Of a DNA stretch of 64,000 bases, positions 48,551 to 56,978 are shown piece by piece. The stretch is taken from positions 4,485,206-4,549,205 of the forward strand of contig NZ_CP018477.1 of the NCBI RefSeq assembly GCF_002277955.1, written 5' to 3'. Positions within the stretch are counted from its first letter, which is position 1. The number at the start of each line of letters is the position of its first letter. A model generated the notes under the pieces. The model searched no databases. It saw only the letters and a program-made list of their open reading frames with translations, and was not told the origin of the DNA. The position numbers and the translations under genes are program-made. The DNA comes from Thermogutta terrifontis. GTDB lineage: Bacteria; Planctomycetota; Planctomycetia; Pirellulales; Thermoguttaceae.

Positions 48551-48721
48551 CACCAAAGCATGCTGCACTTCTTTTTCGCCAATACCAAGCTTCCTTTGGA
48601 ACCGTCGGATTGAGTGCGCAGAGATCAGTAGGAAGTCACTCATCCTCCACCAGCCACCGTGTTCGCACTGCGGCGAGAAGCCGACAGGCGATTATGGCCA
48701 CGGTTACGACTATTCCAGCTA

Positions 48722-49435
48722 GTGCTCCGTCACAGGGTAGTTTTGGGATAGAGAGACTTCAGTTTGCAGCGGACATCTTCCGCGGTCATTTGCCAGTCGA
48801 CGCCGCGCTGCCGAGCGTTGAGGTCTGCCGACCACGCCGCAATTTGCCCCTGAAGAAGATGTAGCTCCTCCAGGCGATCCCCGCTAGACACTGCCGGGTC
48901 AAACAGCCGAGCTCGCAGTCCGCCACGTTCAGCCAACTGCCGTGTTTCGGCGTGTAAACAAACCCAATGCGGCGAAAGTACTGACGAGCCCGCTCCGCTG
49001 GGAACACCTCATAAAACGCCCCATTCGCGTGCGTGTTCAGGTTGTCGCAGATCAGCGTGATCCGCTCACAGTCCGCGTAACGCCCGTCCAAAAGCGCCGA
49101 CGCCTCCGACGCTCAGTCGCTCTTGGTCCTAAAAACTGACGAACCTTTTCCACCGTCTGCGGCCGTAGCCGAACGCTTCGGCAATGCGTTAGTCTGTCCA
49201 AGCCGGACCGTTCGCGTCCGCCTTCAGCAGAATCTGAGCGCGACGGACCTTACGGCTCCTTGCCTTCAGCTTGCGAATGACCTCCTGACATTTCTGACGT
49301 TCTTCCTCGGTCAGCCGGACAATATACTTCTTTCGCATGGCAACCCTCCTTGGCAAAAGGGAACAGAAACGACCACCGATCCTATCCCATCCCACACTCC
49401 CATGACGATCTCAATATTGTCCTGTGACGGAGCAA
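48722..49435 (-). mobile_element. IS630-like element, internally deleted
   Basis: 14-bp inverted ends match exactly: TGCTCCGTCACAGG at 48723-48736 and CCTGTGACGGAGCA at 49421-49434. TA dinucleotides flank both ends (48720-48721 and 49436-49437), as expected for IS630 insertion at TA. The transposase N-terminus (RKKYIVRLTEEERQKCQEVIRKLKARSRKVRRAQILLKAD, start at 49338) is followed by a stop. The DDE-domain C-terminus (ITLICDNLNTHANGAFYEVF, then VYTPKHGSWLNVADCE) is in a shifted frame. At 714 bp it lacks about a third of a normal element, so it is inactive. Confidence 0.85.
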
Positions 49436-49448
49436 TAGATCCCTGTTC

Positions 49449-51908
49449 TCAGCAACTTCGCGATTGCCACAAAGCTCTAAGTGCTTGTCCTGTTGGAGTA
49501 TCCTTCTTGGCAATCTCCACTGGTGTTCCCTCAGCAATTACAGAACCTCCCTGTGGCCCGGCACCTGGCCCCATTTCAATTACGTAGTCACTTGCCCAAA
49601 TAACGAATGGATCATGCTCTATAATGACCACAGAGTGTCCCATATCGAGTAAGCGATCGAAAACGGTGAGCAAGTTTCGAATGTCTCGCAGATGGAGGCC
49701 CGCAGTAGGCTCGTCAAAAACGTACAGTACACCACCTTTCTTCTTTTTTGAAAGTTCTGCGGCCAGCTTTAAACGCTGCGACTCTCCCCCAGACAAGGTG
49801 TCAGTACTTTGTCCTAGACATATGTAACCGAGGCCAATAGCTTCCAAGTCTTCCAGCTTGGCGGCTATTGCAGGAACATCGGAAAAGAGATGCCGAGCTT
49901 CAGAAATGTCCATGTCTAGGACATCAGCAATGGAGTACCCACGGTACTTGACCGATAGCACGGTGCCATTAAACCGTTTGCCGCCACACTCCGGACAAAC
50001 GACATTAAGATCAGCGATCATCCCATTTGGGGGACAAATTCTGCCAAACCCGTGACACGTCGAACAGGCGCCATGCGGGCCATTAAATGTAAAAGATCGC
50101 TCATCAAGCCCCAGCTTATGTGCTTCGGGAGATCGCGCAAAAATGTGGCGTAATCGATCGAATACCTTGGTGTATGTTGCGACTACTGAGCGGGAATTGT
50201 GTCCAATGGGGGCCTGGTCAACCAACACGATATCTGTTATCCTGTCTCTTCCAACAAGTGTACAAGGTTCACTTTGCCGGGTGCGACTTGTCGCAGTCCT
50301 AGCATACCAGCACAGCGAGTCAATGACCAAAGAACTCTTTCCCGATCCGCTTACGCCTGCGATGCAAACCAGAACATGCAGGGGAATATCGACGTCCACA
50401 TTCCGCAAATTGTTTGCTCGGGCCGAGCGAATTTCTAGTTTTTCTTCGCCTACCTCACGACGCTGCCGTTTCAGGTATGAGATATCTGCAGTTATAGCTT
50501 CCGCCGTAGCAGACGACTGGTAGCACAGCCTAATATGACTAGGCGTCCCTTCACACACCTTTGTCCCACCAAATTTCGACGGTCCTGGACCTAATTCGAT
50601 AATATAATCTGCCTGCTCAATTACCTGCGGGTCATGCTCTACAATTAGTACCGTGTTACCACTACCGCTCTCCACTAGGCCACGGATAACGCGCAGGAAG
50701 GAAGGTACTTCCTTTGGGTGAACGCCAACTGTTGGCTCATCTAATACGTAAAGGACGCCCGAAATATTAGACGCCAGGTGCGATGCAAGGTACACTCTGT
50801 GCATTTCACCTGCCGACAAAGATGCAGTCTTTCTGTCTAACGCCAGGTAAGATACACCTAACTCGTCTAGTATGCGGATCAGTTCCAGAATTTTCATTCG
50901 AGGAAGCTCGGCAAACTGATCGCGAACATCGCCAAAGCGTAACTCTTGCAAAGCTTTGGCTATCGATATCATGTCAGAACACTGCCACTCTCTAACAGTT
51001 TTCCCGCCCAGAACAACAGAAGCAGCTTCAGGATCGATCCCTGCCCCGCCGCAGGTGGGGCAGGTTGTTTTGCTCAAGAAACACTCGAGCTCCCGTCGAA
51101 CCCTTAGGCTTTCGGTTTGTTTCAACGTCTTCTCTATCTCGTTAATAATTCCGGGAAACTCCAGTGGGCGTTTTTTGGTTCGTTTTGCCCCATAAAATAA
51201 AGCAACTTTTGCTTCCCGTGGCCATTGCGAATAAGGTGTGCTGATGTCGCAACCAAACTGCTCCAGAAAACGAACAAAGAAATTCCACTTCATCGTTCCC
51301 TTTTTTGGCCCCCCGAATTTCAAACCACCTTCGGCGATTGAAAGATTGGGATCTGGGTAAACTTTTTCGATATCGACACTTTTGGTAACTCCCTCGCCGC
51401 CACACTCGGGACAAGCGCCGGTTGGTGAGTGGTTTGAAAACGCGCCCGGTTGAAATTTACGAATCTCTTTGCCGCAGGATCTGCAATACGTGCGGAAGGC
51501 CGGATTGTACACTGGTCTTTCTTGGGTAGAGCAGTTTCGGCACGGTATTTCTCCGCAGGTTGCAAACAATACGTGCAAAAAAGAACTAACCCTTGTTGTT
51601 GTACCGACCGTGCTCCGAGGGTTGTGAAAGTGTTGGGATTGACGCACTGCAATGGTCGGAGGCAACCCGAGCACAATATCTACTTTTGGCGCGAAAATCG
51701 GGGATACGAAATACAACTCACGTTGGTCCAACGACTCGATTATTCGTCGTCGCCCCTCAGCGAAGATAGTATCAAAAGCTAGTGAGCTCTTTCCGGAGCC
51801 CGAAACACCCGTTATTACTGTCACTTTGTTGTAAGGTATTTTTACATCAATCCCTTTTAGGTTTCCTTCGCGACAACCGTACAGTTCGATTTGACCAGAC
51901 ATAGGCAT
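49449..51908 (-). CDS. UvrA-like ATPase, candidate self-protection protein
   Basis: 819 residues, shorter than housekeeping UvrA (~940). Two ABC ATPase modules are present: Walker A VITGVSGSGKSSLAFDTIF and CIAGVSGSGKSSLVIDSL, signatures SLSAGEMHRVYLASHL and TLSGGESQRLKLAAEL, Walker B VLYVLDEPTVGVHP and VLYVFDEPTAGLHL. Zinc-knuckle pairs remain (CRNC, CRSC, CPEC, CPTC, CSTC, CPEC). Close UvrA paralogs occur in producers of DNA-binding antibiotics, where they give self-resistance (DrrC for daunorubicin is the classic case). Here its start overlaps the end of the upstream radical SAM gene by about 50 bp, so it is part of the peptide operon. A GGAG box supports ATG 51908. Confidence 0.88.
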   Translation of the reverse strand: MPMSGQIELYGCREGNLKGIDVKIPYNKVTVITGVSGSGKSSLAFDTIFAEGRRRIIESLDQRELYFVSPIFAPKVDIVLGLPPTIAVRQSQHFHNPRSTVGTTTRVSSFLHVLFATCGEIPCRNCSTQERPVYNPAFRTYCRSCGKEIRKFQPGAFSNHSPTGACPECGGEGVTKSVDIEKVYPDPNLSIAEGGLKFGGPKKGTMKWNFFVRFLEQFGCDISTPYSQWPREAKVALFYGAKRTKKRPLEFPGIINEIEKTLKQTESLRVRRELECFLSKTTCPTCGGAGIDPEAASVVLGGKTVREWQCSDMISIAKALQELRFGDVRDQFAELPRMKILELIRILDELGVSYLALDRKTASLSAGEMHRVYLASHLASNISGVLYVLDEPTVGVHPKEVPSFLRVIRGLVESGSGNTVLIVEHDPQVIEQADYIIELGPGPSKFGGTKVCEGTPSHIRLCYQSSATAEAITADISYLKRQRREVGEEKLEIRSARANNLRNVDVDIPLHVLVCIAGVSGSGKSSLVIDSLCWYARTATSRTRQSEPCTLVGRDRITDIVLVDQAPIGHNSRSVVATYTKVFDRLRHIFARSPEAHKLGLDERSFTFNGPHGACSTCHGFGRICPPNGMIADLNVVCPECGGKRFNGTVLSVKYRGYSIADVLDMDISEARHLFSDVPAIAAKLEDLEAIGLGYICLGQSTDTLSGGESQRLKLAAELSKKKKGGVLYVFDEPTAGLHLRDIRNLLTVFDRLLDMGHSVVIIEHDPFVIWASDYVIEMGPGAGPQGGSVIAEGTPVEIAKKDTPTGQALRALWQSRSC

Positions 51909-53872
51909 TGAGGCTCCGCAAAAGTGGGAAAATGTTGCAAGATTGTCTCGGCTCCTGATTCTTGCATCATCAGTATTTTGTAACCAAGTGCTTCGATTAT
52001 GTCTTTTGTTTGTATATCGCAGCAGCCTCCCCAGACCCGAATTAGATCTTTGACTCTGCTTTCTTCGGCGGGGCCTGACAGGATGAGGGCGGTATCGCGC
52101 GCTAAGTCGATTGCCACTATGTTCCTTTGCCCGGATTCTTTACCAGGTACGCAGACATAGTAGACGGTGGCAAAATTCTTGTGCCAAAATTGCCTGTCTA
52201 TTGAACAACTCTCGAAGACCACAATCGGCCTCGTTCTTTGGGTGCGTCCGCGGCACAATACATCGGCAAAAACACGACCGGAATAGCAACGGGCATTTCC
52301 TAAGCTACTACCCCCCAAAACTTCCGGCACCATTCGGACGTACTTCCGAATTTCGTTCCACTGTGCTTCGGTAGGATAAATGTGCGCGTAAATAGCAGAT
52401 GTGGCTTTGGCTTCATCAGAAGGATCAACGCCAAGACGCTCGCAAAGCTCGAGGTAAATGCCAGATCCGGGAATTGCCTGGAACACGGAGATTGAGTACG
52501 AATAAATAGCGTCCCTATGTTCCTCTAGAAATGCGATCGTCTTGTCGCGATCTTCAGTCGTCTCTCCGGGATAGCCAAACATGATGTAAAGGTGGCAGCG
52601 TATTCCGGCATGGCTCGCCCGCCTAATGATATCCGAAATCGTTTTCACGTTCGTCCCCTTGCGCATCAAGTCCAACACCCGCTGCGAACCCGACTCGAAC
52701 CCAAATCGCAACATGTGGCACCCACCGTCCGCAAGAAAACTCAGCAATCGCTTATCGAGAAAATGAACTTCCGGACGAGCGTTAGCCACCCACTTCGCTT
52801 TTGGCGCCAGGGCCCTAGCAATATGTTTCATGACCCCAGGTGTGACAGCAGCGTCGACAATATAGACAGCGTCGAGATCGTAAAGTTGCGCCGTAAGACC
52901 TAATTGTTCTACCTCAGCCTGCGTAATCAGACCGTCAGCAAATGTCTGATCGCCGCTGCAAAACTTACAACATCCGTAGTAGCACCGCTTTCGAAAAGAA
53001 TATGGTGCAACGCGTCCGCCAGAAGTGTATGAGCGCCAAACGACGTCCCTGAAATCGGGCATTTTCTTGTAAATTTTTCGGGCATCGTCGGGCCAGCGTA
53101 TATAAACTCGTCCTGCAACGCTGTGTTCCACTCCAGGAAGATCTGCAGGTTTTTCTCCTACTGCCAGGGATAATAGAGCATACTCTCCTGGCCCACTCAC
53201 AATAACATCGACGGCGTCAAACGCACACAAAATCTTGATCGGGTCATAGCACCAAGATGAGAAATAGGCTCCGCCGAGAACGACTAAACAGTCCGAGCTG
53301 GCCTCTTTGAAGAAGGCCGCCAAAGCTAAAGCGGGAACTAGCTGGGTTGAAAAACAGATAGATAGGCCGATAATCGGACTACGCTCACTTGTAATAATCT
53401 GGAAACTTCGTGTTTGGATTAGGTTAGTTATCAAGGGCTTGACAAACTCGCACTCTTTCTCGAGACTGGAAACAAAATTTCCTGTGCTAAGGCCGTCTGG
53501 AACTCCGAACCCGTCGAATGTTATAACAGGACGTCCCTCCAAAAACTCCAACAATTTCAAGCCGGCGGAGATACTATCAATCCGGTCGGCATACTCCGTC
53601 AGCAACGAGATTCCTGACCGAACCAACTGACTGCGAAATCCGTCCAGATGGTCAATCCTCGAATCCACTTTTTTTTGCAGGTTATGGGGTGAGGTAAGAA
53701 GGTTAAATAGCTCGATACTGCTATCCCACACATGGCAACTGACCCCGTGGGATACCAGGAACGCCTTGAGTAGATACGGGGCCAAGACGGGCATCGTTAC
53801 GTCAGCCACAGGGGGGACCACCAAAAACACCTTACGATTCCGCTTTTCCCTTGCAATGCTGACCGAAAACAT
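51857..53872 (-). CDS. B12-binding-type radical SAM enzyme
   Basis: 671 residues. The N-terminal ~190 residues look like a cobalamin-binding-type domain (KVFLVVPPVADVTMPVLAPYLLKAFLVSHGVSCHVWD). The radical SAM core begins YSFRKRCYYGCCKFCSGD, an iron-sulfur motif spaced CX4CX2C as in the CYxGxCxFC subgroup. LADGGCHMLRFGFESGSQRVLDLMRKGTN and CHLYIMFGYPGETTEDRD are typical later elements. Such enzymes often methylate or otherwise modify RiPP peptides; class assignment here is by pattern only. A GGGGGAG box supports ATG 53872, so the first five codons of the longer frame are not needed. Located between the pqqD-like gene and the UvrA paralog; overlaps the latter. Confidence 0.85.
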   Translation of the reverse strand: MFSVSIAREKRNRKVFLVVPPVADVTMPVLAPYLLKAFLVSHGVSCHVWDSSIELFNLLTSPHNLQKKVDSRIDHLDGFRSQLVRSGISLLTEYADRIDSISAGLKLLEFLEGRPVITFDGFGVPDGLSTGNFVSSLEKECEFVKPLITNLIQTRSFQIITSERSPIIGLSICFSTQLVPALALAAFFKEASSDCLVVLGGAYFSSWCYDPIKILCAFDAVDVIVSGPGEYALLSLAVGEKPADLPGVEHSVAGRVYIRWPDDARKIYKKMPDFRDVVWRSYTSGGRVAPYSFRKRCYYGCCKFCSGDQTFADGLITQAEVEQLGLTAQLYDLDAVYIVDAAVTPGVMKHIARALAPKAKWVANARPEVHFLDKRLLSFLADGGCHMLRFGFESGSQRVLDLMRKGTNVKTISDIIRRASHAGIRCHLYIMFGYPGETTEDRDKTIAFLEEHRDAIYSYSISVFQAIPGSGIYLELCERLGVDPSDEAKATSAIYAHIYPTEAQWNEIRKYVRMVPEVLGGSSLGNARCYSGRVFADVLCRGRTQRTRPIVVFESCSIDRQFWHKNFATVYYVCVPGKESGQRNIVAIDLARDTALILSGPAEESRVKDLIRVWGGCCDIQTKDIIEALGYKILMMQESGAETILQHFPTFAEPQCLCLVKSNCTVVAKET

Positions 53873-54019
53873 AGCCAACTCCCCCAACCACCCTGTGATG
53901 ACTGACGAAATGGAGCTTGTAGTGACCTCGGGCTGACGATATCCTCCGTTTTCACACTACCTGGGCTACCCGCTTGTGAACTCTGAACGCTTTCCCAACA
54001 GTGTATTTGAGATTCTTTG

Positions 54020-54277
54020 CTACTCGCGCGCCAGTAAATCCAGGTTTATACAGGCATCCATAAATTCCTTCACTTTGGGATAAACCTCTTCCTTTGTCAG
54101 GCCGAAGCGACATGCCAAATTGTCCGCAATCTCCTCAAGATCACGTCTGCCATCGATCTGTTTCCAAATCTCGTAAGCATCGTGGTTGAATGCTAAAATT
54201 GGGGTACGGTTTGTAAAGACGAGGGCTCCAAACCTTTCCGGCCGTACCTTCACTCCTTGTTTTACCTTCAAACTCAT
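54020..54277 (-). CDS. PqqD-like peptide-binding (RRE) protein
   Basis: 85 residues with the PqqD fold pattern: LKVKQGVKVRPERFGALVFTNRTPILAFNHDAYEIWKQIDGRRDLEEIADNLACRFGLTKEEVYPKVKEFMDACINLDLL. The winged-helix PqqD/RRE domain holds the leader of a precursor peptide for its radical SAM partner. It starts 12 bp after the SPASM gene at 54290 ends. As a stand-alone RRE it supports reading the surrounding genes as a RiPP pathway. Confidence 0.88.
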   Translation of the reverse strand: MSLKVKQGVKVRPERFGALVFTNRTPILAFNHDAYEIWKQIDGRRDLEEIADNLACRFGLTKEEVYPKVKEFMDACINLDLLARE

Positions 54278-54289
54278 TGAAGTTCCGCC

Positions 54290-55330
54290 TCATCCCAAAT
54301 TTTGCCTGGATACTCCCCCTGCCATATGGTAGTCGCGTGTACCACACCACTCGCCCGTGGTCGACTTAGCCGCTGCGCGGCATCCCCCGTGGCAATGTGG
54401 GAAAAGCTTACACGTCTTACATCGCGCTGGCACGTGCTCATTCCGCACGAACGCTGCAAAGACGGGAGAGCAGCATTTAATTTCACTGATAGACTTTGTC
54501 AGAATGTTGCCGCCAAGCTTTATACGAGACAGGCCACAAACCATCAACTCACCCGTTACATCTACATAAAACCTGTCATAGCCGTAGGAACACGTGTTAG
54601 CAAGATATTGCAACTCGGGAGGCAGTGCGCAGAACGGTATCGCCTCTGCGATCTCTATATGGGGATACGTCTCTTCTCGTCGGATAAGGTCCACGATGTG
54701 AAATGCTTCCACCAATTGCTCTCCCGTGGGACATAAATGTTTTGAGTTGGCACCCACTCCTACTGGAAGAAAGCGTGTTATTGTCATATAACGCAAGCCT
54801 ATCCGTTGAAAAAACTCTACTACCTCACCGAGCTCGTGTGCGTTAGCCGCATTCAACACAAAGTTACTCGCAATCGGTATTTTATCCCGTTCCAAGAACT
54901 CTCGTATAGCACGAATTGTGCGGTCAAAGCTTCCCTCAACACCTGTTAGTGCATCATGCGTCTTCCGAATACCATGGACAGAAACACTAACGCTGACAAT
55001 AGGGAATTCATGAAGGCGTTTTACCGCTACATCGTTCATCAATGTGCCATTTGAAAGGATCATTACGTTCGGAAATAATTCCACGGCACATCGAAGTACG
55101 TCAAAAAACCCGGGGTGAAGCAAAGGCTCCCCCCCGGTCAAGGTCACTTGCATTACTTGCTGACGCGCTAGCGATTCCAGTATTGGAATTGCATTAGTAC
55201 AATACCGCGGACGTTGCGAGTTGTAACAAAAACGGCAGCGCAGATTACAGTCCTCAGTCAGCTCGACCTGCACAAGAAGGGGAGCCAAATCAATTAGATG
55301 ATCATACGATGGCACACTCCCAGCCTGCAT
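54290..55330 (-). CDS. radical SAM/SPASM peptide-modifying enzyme B
   Basis: 346 residues. The cluster motif is CNLRCRFC in VQVELTEDCNLRCRFCYN (CX3CX2C). TLTGGEPLLHPGF and SVSVHGIRKTHDALTG fit the radical SAM core. The C-terminal SPASM region has Cys residues in NTCSYGYDRFYVDVTGELMVCGLSR and ARCKTCKLFPHCHGGC for additional iron-sulfur clusters. Enzymes of this type form thioether or C-C crosslinks in precursor peptides. An AAAGGA box supports ATG 55330. It begins 14 bp after enzyme A ends and is followed by the pqqD-like gene. Confidence 0.9.
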   Translation of the reverse strand: MQAGSVPSYDHLIDLAPLLVQVELTEDCNLRCRFCYNSQRPRYCTNAIPILESLARQQVMQVTLTGGEPLLHPGFFDVLRCAVELFPNVMILSNGTLMNDVAVKRLHEFPIVSVSVSVHGIRKTHDALTGVEGSFDRTIRAIREFLERDKIPIASNFVLNAANAHELGEVVEFFQRIGLRYMTITRFLPVGVGANSKHLCPTGEQLVEAFHIVDLIRREETYPHIEIAEAIPFCALPPELQYLANTCSYGYDRFYVDVTGELMVCGLSRIKLGGNILTKSISEIKCCSPVFAAFVRNEHVPARCKTCKLFPHCHGGCRAAAKSTTGEWCGTRDYHMAGGVSRQNLG

Positions 55331-55344
55331 TACTATTCCTTTCT

Positions 55345-56343
55345 TTATCTTTTTCGCCGGTTTTTGAGGTGTTTGGCATAAGTTTGCCGTGCAGCGTAGC
55401 AGCCCCCACCGCACTTTGCAAGGTTGCCGCACGACTGACACTCAGGCAAGGGAAGGGTATGGAGCCAAAAACGTCTACTAGCGAAAGTTCTCCAAGTTTC
55501 AGCGAACGACTGTACGCTCAGGTCTCCTAAAACTGGTTGCGAGACCAGCGTACACGGCGTTACCAAACCGCTTGGCGTTATCCTCGCAACATTCAACCCT
55601 ATTGTGCAAGCAATGTTAGCTTCAGCGATGAAATTGCGGATATCATCCGGGACAACGCACAAGGGAATTGGCTGAGGCAAGGCGAATCTGCTGAAACGCT
55701 GGCTCCCGTTCTGGAAATCCCTCACCAGTCGCAGAGCTTGATAAATCTCACAGGGTCCTAAGGTATGCCTATCTTCCTTGCGACCGGGAACTAAGCCGAT
55801 TGTGACAAGTAACGTTTCCACCCCTAAAGATCTCAGATACCACATCGTGTCATAGAGATAGTGAAAATTGGCTTTGAAAAGCACAACATTAGCTGCGACA
55901 TACACCCCTGCGTCCACTAGATTACCAATACCCCTTTCAACTTCAATGATAGCCCCTTTCTGCCCAACCATTGCGTCGTGAGGCCCCCCGGGAGGTGACA
56001 AAACTGTAGTGCATATAGAATTGAAAAACTTCGCTATCTGATTTGCCCGCCGATGATTAACGAGGGACGCATTCGTGTTCAGGTGCAAATCAAATCCAAG
56101 CGCCGCTGCGTACTCGCAGATACCAAAAAAATCTTCATGTAACAGCGGCTCGCCACCATTGAAATTAATGCTGATAATCGAGGCACGGGCCAATTCATCT
56201 AAGATGCGGCGTACGAGACCAACCGGTGCGGTTTTGTAGCGATCACAAGCAGGGTCACCCGCAAATCTGTTGTAACAAAACCAACACCGACGATTGCACG
56301 CGTACGTTAACTCCAGTTGCACCGATGTTGGCATCAACATCAT
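55345..56343 (-). CDS. radical SAM/SPASM peptide-modifying enzyme A
   Basis: About 332 residues. The cluster motif lies in VQLELTYACNRRCWFCYNRF (CX3CX2C), and INFNGGEPLLHEDFFGICEYAA and HLNTNASLVN are core elements. SPASM-type Cys residues lie in ACTIGLNVARITPSGLVTPC and ECQSCGNLAKCGGGC. It starts about 40 bp after the precursor gene, an arrangement typical of RiPP operons. A GGAAAG box fits ATG 56343; ATG 56391, which overlaps the precursor stop by 10 bases, is a possible alternative with translational coupling. It is clearly diverged from enzyme B, so the two probably catalyse different steps. Confidence 0.88.
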   Translation of the reverse strand: MMLMPTSVQLELTYACNRRCWFCYNRFAGDPACDRYKTAPVGLVRRILDELARASIISINFNGGEPLLHEDFFGICEYAAALGFDLHLNTNASLVNHRRANQIAKFFNSICTTVLSPPGGPHDAMVGQKGAIIEVERGIGNLVDAGVYVAANVVLFKANFHYLYDTMWYLRSLGVETLLVTIGLVPGRKEDRHTLGPCEIYQALRLVRDFQNGSQRFSRFALPQPIPLCVVPDDIRNFIAEANIACTIGLNVARITPSGLVTPCTLVSQPVLGDLSVQSFAETWRTFASRRFWLHTLPLPECQSCGNLAKCGGGCYAARQTYAKHLKNRRKR

Positions 56344-56381
56344 GCAATACTTTCCGCGACAACTTTCCGTGACGCCCGCGC

Positions 56382-56594
56382 CTAACGACATGCACAGCAC
56401 TGACACGGGGTGCACTTAGCCACCACCTTCGCCCCCTCACCTCTCATATATTCCACTACCTCCGGATCGACGACTCTGGAAGCTGCGTCGTTTTGAGAAA
56501 AAGGCTTCTTAAATGGATTAAACAGCTCAATCTTGGGATTTAACGTTCTTGAGCCCCGCGTTTGAGTATCAACCCCACGCGTACTCCGATCCAT
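56382..56594 (-). CDS. putative RiPP precursor peptide, Cys-rich C-terminus
   Basis: 70 residues. ATG 56594 is 8 bases after GGAGG. The leader-like part has a conserved-looking aromatic patch (NPKIELFNPFKKPF) and an acidic helix region (VVDPEVVEYMRGEG). The peptide ends KCTPCQCCACR, with Cys at 61, 64, 66, 67 and 69: five Cys in the last eleven residues. No enzyme fold fits, and it heads an operon of three radical SAM enzymes plus a PqqD-like protein, which makes a precursor role likely. I do not recognise the core from any described class. A metal-binding peptide is the main alternative. Confidence 0.72.
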   Translation of the reverse strand: MDRSTRGVDTQTRGSRTLNPKIELFNPFKKPFSQNDAASRVVDPEVVEYMRGEGAKVVAKCTPCQCCACR

Positions 56595-56650
56595 TTCTTC
56601 GGCCTCCGAATTAACTTTTCCCAATCCCAACACAGGCTATTACGATGAGT

Positions 56651-56679
56651 AATCTAGTTAACGACCGAGTGGTTGTCAA
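56651..56679 (-). promoter_or_regulatory. sigma70-like promoter of the RiPP operon
   Basis: On the minus strand a perfect TTGACA (56679-56674) is followed after exactly 17 bases by TAGATT (56656-56651), four of six matches to TATAAT. Transcription would begin near 56644, giving a leader of about 50 bases before the precursor ATG at 56594. Confidence 0.7.
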
Positions 56680-56694
56680 GGGTGCACCAAATTG

Positions 56695-56978
56695 ACTGTG
56701 TCATACGTGAATAGAAATGACCCCTTGCGGCGTGAATAGAAATGTCCCTATCAACCCTCCGAAAGGAGGGTTGTATGGAGACATTAGAGATGAGTGCGAA
56801 AGAGCGAGCGCGGCTGGAGGTTTTCGGCCGGGTGAAGGCGGGAGACATCACGCTGGTAAAGGCGAGCGAGATCTTGGGGATGAGTTATCGGCAGGTGAAG
56901 CGTTCGTGGGCACGTTCTCAGGCGTTAGGGGCAGCGGGATTGGTGCACCGCTTGCGAGGTCGGTCCTCCGATCGGCAA
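56695..56978 (+). mobile_element. ISNCY-like transposase fragment
   Basis: ATG 56775, after a GAAAGGAGGG box, begins METLEMSAKERARLEVFGRVKAGDITLVKASEILGMSYRQVKRSWARSQALGAAGLVHRLRGRSSDR, the helix-turn-helix start of ISNCY-family transposases. The protein breaks off after about 67 residues. Just upstream are two copies of GTGAATAGAAATGNCCC. The fragment ends near 56976-56985 inside a secreted-enzyme gene on the other strand. Boundaries are approximate. Confidence 0.75.

Noticed and set aside
56391-56415. Upstream starts for SPASM enzyme A within the precursor gene
   Set aside because: They lack a ribosome-binding site and add residues before the strand that normally begins such proteins; 56343 fits better, though coupling from 56391 cannot be excluded.
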